This document shows, piece by piece, positions 57,706 through 64,000 of a stretch of 64,000 bases of DNA; position 1 is the first letter of the stretch, and the number at the start of each line of letters is the position of its first letter. The stretch lies in assembly GCA_019119395.1 (NCBI GenBank), contig DWXC01000028.1:40080-104079 (forward strand), written 5' to 3'. Origin of the DNA: Candidatus Borkfalkia stercoripullorum (GTDB taxonomy: Bacteria; Bacillota; Clostridia; Christensenellales; Borkfalkiaceae). Both the position numbers and the translations under genes were made by a program. The notes below the pieces were generated by a model, which was not told the DNA's origin, ran no database searches, and saw only the letters and a list, made by a program, of their open reading frames with translations.

Positions 57706-58479
57706 TCAGTTTTGCGCCGTATTTTCGTCGGGCGCGTCCTCTTTCGTTTCCGCATCGGGCGCGTCCTCTTTCGGTTCCGCGCCGCCGTCTTTGCGGGAAG
57801 GGCCGGAACAGAAGTCTTTTATGACCGCGCCGATGAGCAGAGACCTTTTCGTGATCTTATGCAGGGCGTAATGGAGCAGAAAAAGCGCCGCCCCGCCGAG
57901 GTTGGCGATGATGTCGAGCATCGAGTCGGTGATGTCCACGATGAATTTGCCGTCCGTCGTTTCCTGCGGCACGCCCTGCGCCGTCTGCCCCAGAAAACGG
58001 CTGGACAGATATTCCATGACCTCCCAGCACGCCGCGCACATCATCGAAACGCTGAAGGTCACTATGATCACGAGCGCGGGCTTCGCGGTTTTGTAGTCGG
58101 CGAGTTTGCACATGACGAAAAGGCCCGCGAGCGCCCCGACGTATCCGAAGGAAAAATGACAGAACTTGTCGTACCAGGGGAAGTGCGTGTTGAACCGCAA
58201 AACCTGCCCGAGCAGGCTCGCCACGGTCAGAAAGCCCGTGTAAAAAGTCAGGACGAAGTCGCTCACTTTGTCCCCGAACAGCAGGTGCGCCAAAATCGGC
58301 AGCAGATACATGACCGTAACGAGCAGGGTTGTCATCATCCTGTTGTAAGGGTCGTTGCCCGAAATGACGATGTAAAGGAAGTAAGAGAGGGTGAAGCACG
58401 CCGCAAGCCCCGCGAAGATGAAAACGCCGAGGCGGAGCGGAGTGACTTTCCGGTTTGCCGTTTTTATACTGAAAGCCAT
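57706..58479 (-). CDS. Hypothetical multi-TM membrane protein
   Basis: ORF track; several hydrophobic segments and acidic C-terminal tail. Confidence 0.55.
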   Translation of the reverse strand: MAFSIKTANRKVTPLRLGVFIFAGLAACFTLSYFLYIVISGNDPYNRMMTTLLVTVMYLLPILAHLLFGDKVSDFVLTFYTGFLTVASLLGQVLRFNTHFPWYDKFCHFSFGYVGALAGLFVMCKLADYKTAKPALVIIVTFSVSMMCAACWEVMEYLSSRFLGQTAQGVPQETTDGKFIVDITDSMLDIIANLGGAALFLLHYALHKITKRSLLIGAVIKDFCSGPSRKDGGAEPKEDAPDAETKEDAPDENTAQN

Positions 58480-58586
58480 GGGTTCTCTCCTATAAAATAT
58501 TCGGGTAAATTATAGCAGAGCGCGGAAAAATTATCAAACATTTGCCGCCGCGCGCCGCGATTTTTTTTGGCGGTTCGGGACGAAGA

Positions 58587-58868
58587 ATGAAAAAAGGAGG
58601 GAGAGCCGTGCGCCTTTTTGAAGAGATCGTGTCCCGCCTCGGGCTGGACGAGGAAGTCGCCTCGGGCGAAAAATACGTCGTTTTTCCGGGCAGGTGCGCC
58701 TATTTCGAGGGGGTGAAAGGCATCCGTTCCTTTTCGTCCTCCGCCGTGGAAGTCCTGATGAAATCGGGCGCGTACCGCGCCGAAGGGGAAGGGCTGAAGG
58801 TGGCGCGTTACGGCGGGGGAGACCTCATGCTGCTCGGGAACGTTCTGAAAGTGGAGGCGATCGTATGA
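58587..58868 (+). CDS. yqfC: YabP/YqfC-family sporulation protein
   Basis: KYVVFPGRCAYFEGVKGIRSFSSSAVEVLMKSGAYRAEGEGLKVARYGGGDLMLLGNVLKVEAI; directly precedes yqfD. Confidence 0.75.
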   Translation: MKKGGRAVRLFEEIVSRLGLDEEVASGEKYVVFPGRCAYFEGVKGIRSFSSSAVEVLMKSGAYRAEGEGLKVARYGGGDLMLLGNVLKVEAIV

Positions 58869-59770
58869 AACCTTTCTTTTCGTGTATCGTGGAAATAGAA
58901 ACGCTTACCCCGCCTCGCGCGCTCACGAGGCTCGCCAAGGAGGGGGTCTCCGTATACGGCGCGGAAAAAATCGGCGCGGGCAAATTGCGTATTTGCGTAA
59001 AATCCAAAGATTTACGAAAAATTTTTGCAATTTTTCCGCGTTCGTGTTATACTATTCATGTCATAAAATATCTGCGTCTCGCGCGGGCGGCGCGATTCGT
59101 CAAAAAACGCGCGGTTCTTTGCGCCGCGGCGGCGGTGTTCGCCGTACTGTGCGCGCTTTCCGACCTGTTCGTTCTGCGCATACGATTTCAGGGGAGCGGC
59201 AGTTATTACGCGGAAGAAGCGCTCCCGATCCTGGCGGAGGCGGGGGTCTCGGTCTTTTCTCCTTTGTCGGAGGAAAAGGCTTCCGCCGCCGAGAGGGCGC
59301 TGTACGCGCTTCCCTCCGTCAGTTTCTGTTCGGTCGAAAAGGAGGGTACGGTCGTCACCGTCACGCTCGAAGTCAACGAGGAAGTCCCCGCGCCCGAACG
59401 GGAAAGCGAACTCGTATCTCCCGCGGACGGCGTCGTGGAGAGCGTCACCGTCCTGCGCGGCACGGCGCTCGTGTCCGAAGGGGACGCGGTCGTGCGCGGG
59501 CAGGTTCTCGTTTCGGGCAGGGTCGCCGCGGGGGAAGAGGGATACCGCGACACGTATCCCGTCGCCTGGTGCGCCCTGCTGTGCGAATGCGTCGCCGAAT
59601 ACGAGAGCGCGGAAAAGAGCGAAGAGGCGCGGGAGCGCGCGGTGGCGAAAGCGGCGCTGCTCGCCGAGGGCGAGACCGTCACGGCGAACATATTCGTTTC
59701 GGGAGACGAGGGCGCATACGTTTACCGCGTGTCGCTTACATACAGGCGGGTCTGCTCGGCGGGGGTATGA
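58865..59770 (+). CDS. yqfD: Sporulation protein YqfD
   Basis: N-terminal RLAKEGVSVYGAEKIGAGKLRICVKSKDL, central TM, VTVTLEVNEEVPAP; gene order. Confidence 0.8.
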   Translation: MKPFFSCIVEIETLTPPRALTRLAKEGVSVYGAEKIGAGKLRICVKSKDLRKIFAIFPRSCYTIHVIKYLRLARAARFVKKRAVLCAAAAVFAVLCALSDLFVLRIRFQGSGSYYAEEALPILAEAGVSVFSPLSEEKASAAERALYALPSVSFCSVEKEGTVVTVTLEVNEEVPAPERESELVSPADGVVESVTVLRGTALVSEGDAVVRGQVLVSGRVAAGEEGYRDTYPVAWCALLCECVAEYESAEKSEEARERAVAKAALLAEGETVTANIFVSGDEGAYVYRVSLTYRRVCSAGV

Positions 59771-59816
59771 CCCGCGCGAAAACGTTACGGAGGAAAGATT
59801 TACGGAACAAGTCAGC

Positions 59817-60774
<958 letters not shown>

Positions 60775-60803
<29 letters not shown>

Positions 60804-62280
60804 AAAGTTCGGCAGGGAAGAGTGCGTCAAGAGCGTCTTTCTGTTTCTGTTCAACTATCTTGTCTTTTTGGGGCTGATCGCGTTCTTTATCTTTTTCAAC
60901 ACGCTCGAGTTTGCGGGCGGGGAAAGCGGGGCGGATTTCGGCACGTATTTCAGCGAAAACCTGAGCGAACTCGGCTATCTCGCGGCGAGCCTCCTCGTAC
61001 TGTTCGTCGTCATTTACGTGTATTACGTTTTCGAGGACAGGAACTTCCTTGCCGCGATGAAAAACATCGAACTGGTATTCAGCCTGCTCGGGGTTTCGCT
61101 GGTCATATGTTATTTCTTCGGCGTGTTTTTCAACGTGTACGCCCGTCCGTCCGCATTGCTGGCTTTGTTGGCGCTCATGCTCCTGGGCAGGCGCGACGCG
61201 ATATTTCTCAACGTCGTTTTCGTGCTGATGATGTTTTCCGTAGACCATTTCTCCAATTATTCCCCGGGCGAGGCGTATATGACGGCATCCGATTGTTTCC
61301 CCGTCATCGCGTTTTCGGAGGGGATGATCGGCATTTTCGTCGGCAGCAAAGTCAAAACGCGGCTCCGTTCTTTTCTTACGGGTTTTGCGGTCAGCCTGCC
61401 GGCGCTCATCATGGTTTCCTGCATCGAATACAAGAAAGGCGCGGGCATCGTCGCCCCGCTCCTGTACGGGTTGGAAGGGGGCGTGCTTTCGGCGGTCATT
61501 TTTATGGCGCTTCTGCCCGTCTTTGAAGTTGTATTCAATTGCGTGACCGACTACCGCCTGCGGGAACTGACCGACCACGACGCGCCTCTCATGCGCGAAC
61601 TCCGCGAAAAGGCGATAGGAACATTCAACCACTGCATCGTGGTGGCGCACCTGGCGGAGGCGTGTGCGATCGCGCTCAACGAAGATACCGCCCTCGCCCG
61701 CGCGGCGGCGTATTACCACGACGTCGGCAAACTCCGCCAGCCCGAATATTTTACCGAAAACCAGTCGGGGTACAATCCGCACAACGAGCTTTCGCCCGAA
61801 CTTTCGGTGGACATCATCCGTTCTCACGCGAAAGACGGGTACGACCTCATCCGTTCCAAGCGCCTGCCCAAGATCCTTGCGGACGTCGCCGTGCAGCATC
61901 ACGGTACGCTCCCGATCAAATATTTTTACGCGAAAGCGCTCAAAATGTCGGACGGCGAAGTGAATATCGAAAATTTCTCCTATTCCGGGCCGAAGCCGCA
62001 GACCAAGATCGCGGCGATCATCATGATCGCGGACGCGAGCGAAGCGATCTCGCGCACCCTGCCCGCGCGTACGCCCGAAAAGGTGGAAAACGCCGTCAGG
62101 GAGATCATCGAAGAGCGCGTCGACCTCGATCAGTTCGACGAATGCGACCTGACGATGAAAGACCTGACTATTATAAAAGAAACCATCGTCAGCTGCCTTA
62201 CGGGCGTCTATCACAGCCGCATACAGTATCCCAAACTCAAACTCAAAAGAAACAGCGAAGAAGAGGACAAAAAAGAATGA
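60775..62280 (+). CDS. 7TM-HD family phosphohydrolase (YqfF/PgpH-like)
   Basis: Multiple TMs then HD domain (GTFNHCIVVAHLAEACAIAL...AAYYHDVGKLRQPEYFTENQ). Confidence 0.88.
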
Positions 62281-62753
62281 GCGATCTGAAAATCGAATGC
62301 GAAGAGGATTTTGCCGTCCGGCCGATCGAAGAGGCGTTTTCCGCCAGGCTGAAAGGGGACGCGCCCCTTTCAGCGGAGCTCGTCTTTACCGACGAGGAAG
62401 GCATCCGCGCCCTCAACGCCAAGGAGCGCGGCAAGGACGCCGTCACGGACGTTCTGAGCTTTCCCAATCTGGACGGGATCTTGGGGAAGGAGCTCAAAAA
62501 GGATGATTTTCCGTACGATCTCGACGAGGACGGCAGGGTGTTCCTCGGCTCGGTCGTCATCTGCCGCAAGCGCGCGGAAGAACAGGCGGACGAGTACGGC
62601 CACTCTTTAAAGAGGGAACTGTACTACCTCGCCGTGCACGGGCTGTGTCATCTCCTCGGGTACGACCACGAAACGGAAGAGGACAAGGCGGAAATGCGTG
62701 CGGAAGAAGAAGCGGTGCTTTCCGCCATGAACATCGGGAGAGACGCGGTATGA
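62277..62753 (+). CDS. ybeY: Endoribonuclease YbeY
   Basis: TDVLSFP and HGLCHLLGYDHETEED. Confidence 0.94.
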   Translation: MSDLKIECEEDFAVRPIEEAFSARLKGDAPLSAELVFTDEEGIRALNAKERGKDAVTDVLSFPNLDGILGKELKKDDFPYDLDEDGRVFLGSVVICRKRAEEQADEYGHSLKRELYYLAVHGLCHLLGYDHETEEDKAEMRAEEEAVLSAMNIGRDAV

Positions 62754-63643
62754 AGAGCGGAACGGTAGCCGTCATCGGGCGGGCGAACGCGGGCAAAAGC
62801 ACGCTCGTCAATGTAATGGTGGGGGAGAAAGTCGCCATCGTGTCCCCCAAACCGCAGACCACGCGCGACAGGATACTGGGAATCCTCAACGAAGAGGGCG
62901 CGCAGATCGTTTTTGCGGACACGCCGGGCATTTATAAAGCGAAAAACGCGCTGACCGACGTTATGATGAGAACGGCGGAGACGTCCGCCAAAGACGTCGA
63001 CCTCATTCTCTTCGTGCACGACGGGCATAAAGGGGTCGGCGAGCAGGATATCTCCCTCATGAAGCACTATCTCGGGTTCGGCGTGCCCATGGTCATAGCG
63101 TATACGAAGATCGACATCATGCCCGAAGAACGGATCCCCGAGGACGTGAAAACGCTGTACGAGGCGGGCGTTTCCTGCGACGTCGTGCCCGTTTCCGCGC
63201 GAAAAGGCAAAAACGTCCGCAGGCTGAAAGAGGTGATCGCGGCGGCATTGCCCGAAGGCGAGCCGCTCTTTCCCGATAACGTCGTATCCGACAAGTCGGC
63301 GCGGTTCATGGCCGCGGAGATCGTGCGGGAAAAAATACTTTTAAAGTACGACAAAGAGATACCGCACGGGGTCGCCGTGCTGGTCAACACCTTCGCAAAG
63401 CGCGAGGACAAAGACATTTACGATATCGACGTCGACATCGTGTGCGAAAAGCCCAACCACAAAGCCATCCTTATAGGCAAACAGGGCGGCGCGCTCAAAG
63501 AAACGCTCGCCTTCGCACGCAAAGAACTGGAAAATTTCCTCGGTTCGAAAGTGTTCCTCACCGCTTTCGTCAAGGTCAAGGACGACTGGCGCGACCGCGC
63601 CGACCTCGTCCGCCGCTTCGGTTACGGAGAAGAAGAACGCTGA
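62750..63643 (+). CDS. era: GTPase Era
   Basis: VAVIGRANAGKSTLVNVMVGEKVAIVSPKPQTTRDRILGIL...FADTPGIYKAK; C-terminal KH (AILIGKQGGALKE). Confidence 0.95.
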   Translation: MKSGTVAVIGRANAGKSTLVNVMVGEKVAIVSPKPQTTRDRILGILNEEGAQIVFADTPGIYKAKNALTDVMMRTAETSAKDVDLILFVHDGHKGVGEQDISLMKHYLGFGVPMVIAYTKIDIMPEERIPEDVKTLYEAGVSCDVVPVSARKGKNVRRLKEVIAAALPEGEPLFPDNVVSDKSARFMAAEIVREKILLKYDKEIPHGVAVLVNTFAKREDKDIYDIDVDIVCEKPNHKAILIGKQGGALKETLAFARKELENFLGSKVFLTAFVKVKDDWRDRADLVRRFGYGEEER

Positions 63644-63712
63644 ATGTTTTCATAAATAATCGGCGGGGAATTTGCGCATACTCCTGTTGCGGCGATGCCG
63701 CGGGAGGGGAAT

Positions 63713-63820
63713 ATGGCAAGATTCGTCAAAGACGACGAAACGGCTGAGATCGCATGGAGAATGTTCGAAAAGACGGGCAGCCTTTCGTATTATATGCTGT
63801 ATAAGCAGTTAAAAAAATAA
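63713..63820 (+). CDS. YqzL-family short protein
   Basis: MARFVKDDETAEIAWRMFEKTGSLSYYMLYKQLKK; RBS ggagggga; position after era as in Bacillus; not in ORF track. Confidence 0.65.
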   Translation: MARFVKDDETAEIAWRMFEKTGSLSYYMLYKQLKK

Positions 63821-63828
63821 CCGTTTTC

Positions 63829-64000
63829 GGGCAAATCTCGCAAAAGAGATGCTGCGATTTGCCCGAGTCGAAAGAAAACCCGACGTTCGCCGTTTTGCAA
63901 ACGGCTCTGCGCCCGGTTTTCTCTCTGCGGCGATATGTTACGGCTCTCATATTATAAAATCGCCGCATTCACGTTTTCCGCTGAGGCCGCAGGTATGCGG
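63829..64000. repeat. Second copy of four-hairpin intergenic element (cut by window end)
   Basis: Stems gggcaaatc/gatttgccc, agaaaac/gttttct, tgcggcgat/atcgccgca, ccgca/tgcgg in the same order and spacing as 37122-37264. Confidence 0.7.

Overview
This is a 64 kb chromosomal window from a GC-rich, spore-forming Firmicute (Clostridia-like). The taxonomy is inferred from gene content only: yqfC/yqfD/YqzL-type sporulation genes, a T-box leader, and Firmicutes gene order. Most of the window is ordinary core genome: rsmI, queH, an isc-type iron-sulfur operon, rsmA, tatD, a hexuronate catabolic operon (uxaC, uxuA, KDPG aldolase, KDG kinase), a polyamine operon, metK, comF, secA, prfB, tsaD, and phoH-yqfF-ybeY-era. 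The parts I think deserve a second look are: (1) tRNA-Leu(UAA), minus strand 40325-40627, split by a 216-nt group I (IC3-type) intron in the anticodon loop; (2) a dispersed four-hairpin element with apparently compensatory stem changes, at 37110-37470 inside the polyamine operon and again at 63829-64000; (3) a roughly 340-nt leader with a terminator hairpin in front of speD, and a roughly 310-nt hairpin-rich leader in front of metK, neither matching a riboswitch I recognise; (4) an ECF sigma/anti-sigma pair whose anti-sigma ectodomain is paralogous to a divergently encoded lipoprotein, with matching promoter-like motifs in front of both; (5) an AT-rich RHS remnant after tRNA-Arg with a single-nucleotide frameshift, a tandem aromatic octad repeat and a candidate immunity gene; (6) a glycosyltransferase/collagen-like exosporium-type gene pair; (7) co-encoded alternative spermidine routes. 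All calls come from reading the sequence and the supplied ORF translations. No database search was run.
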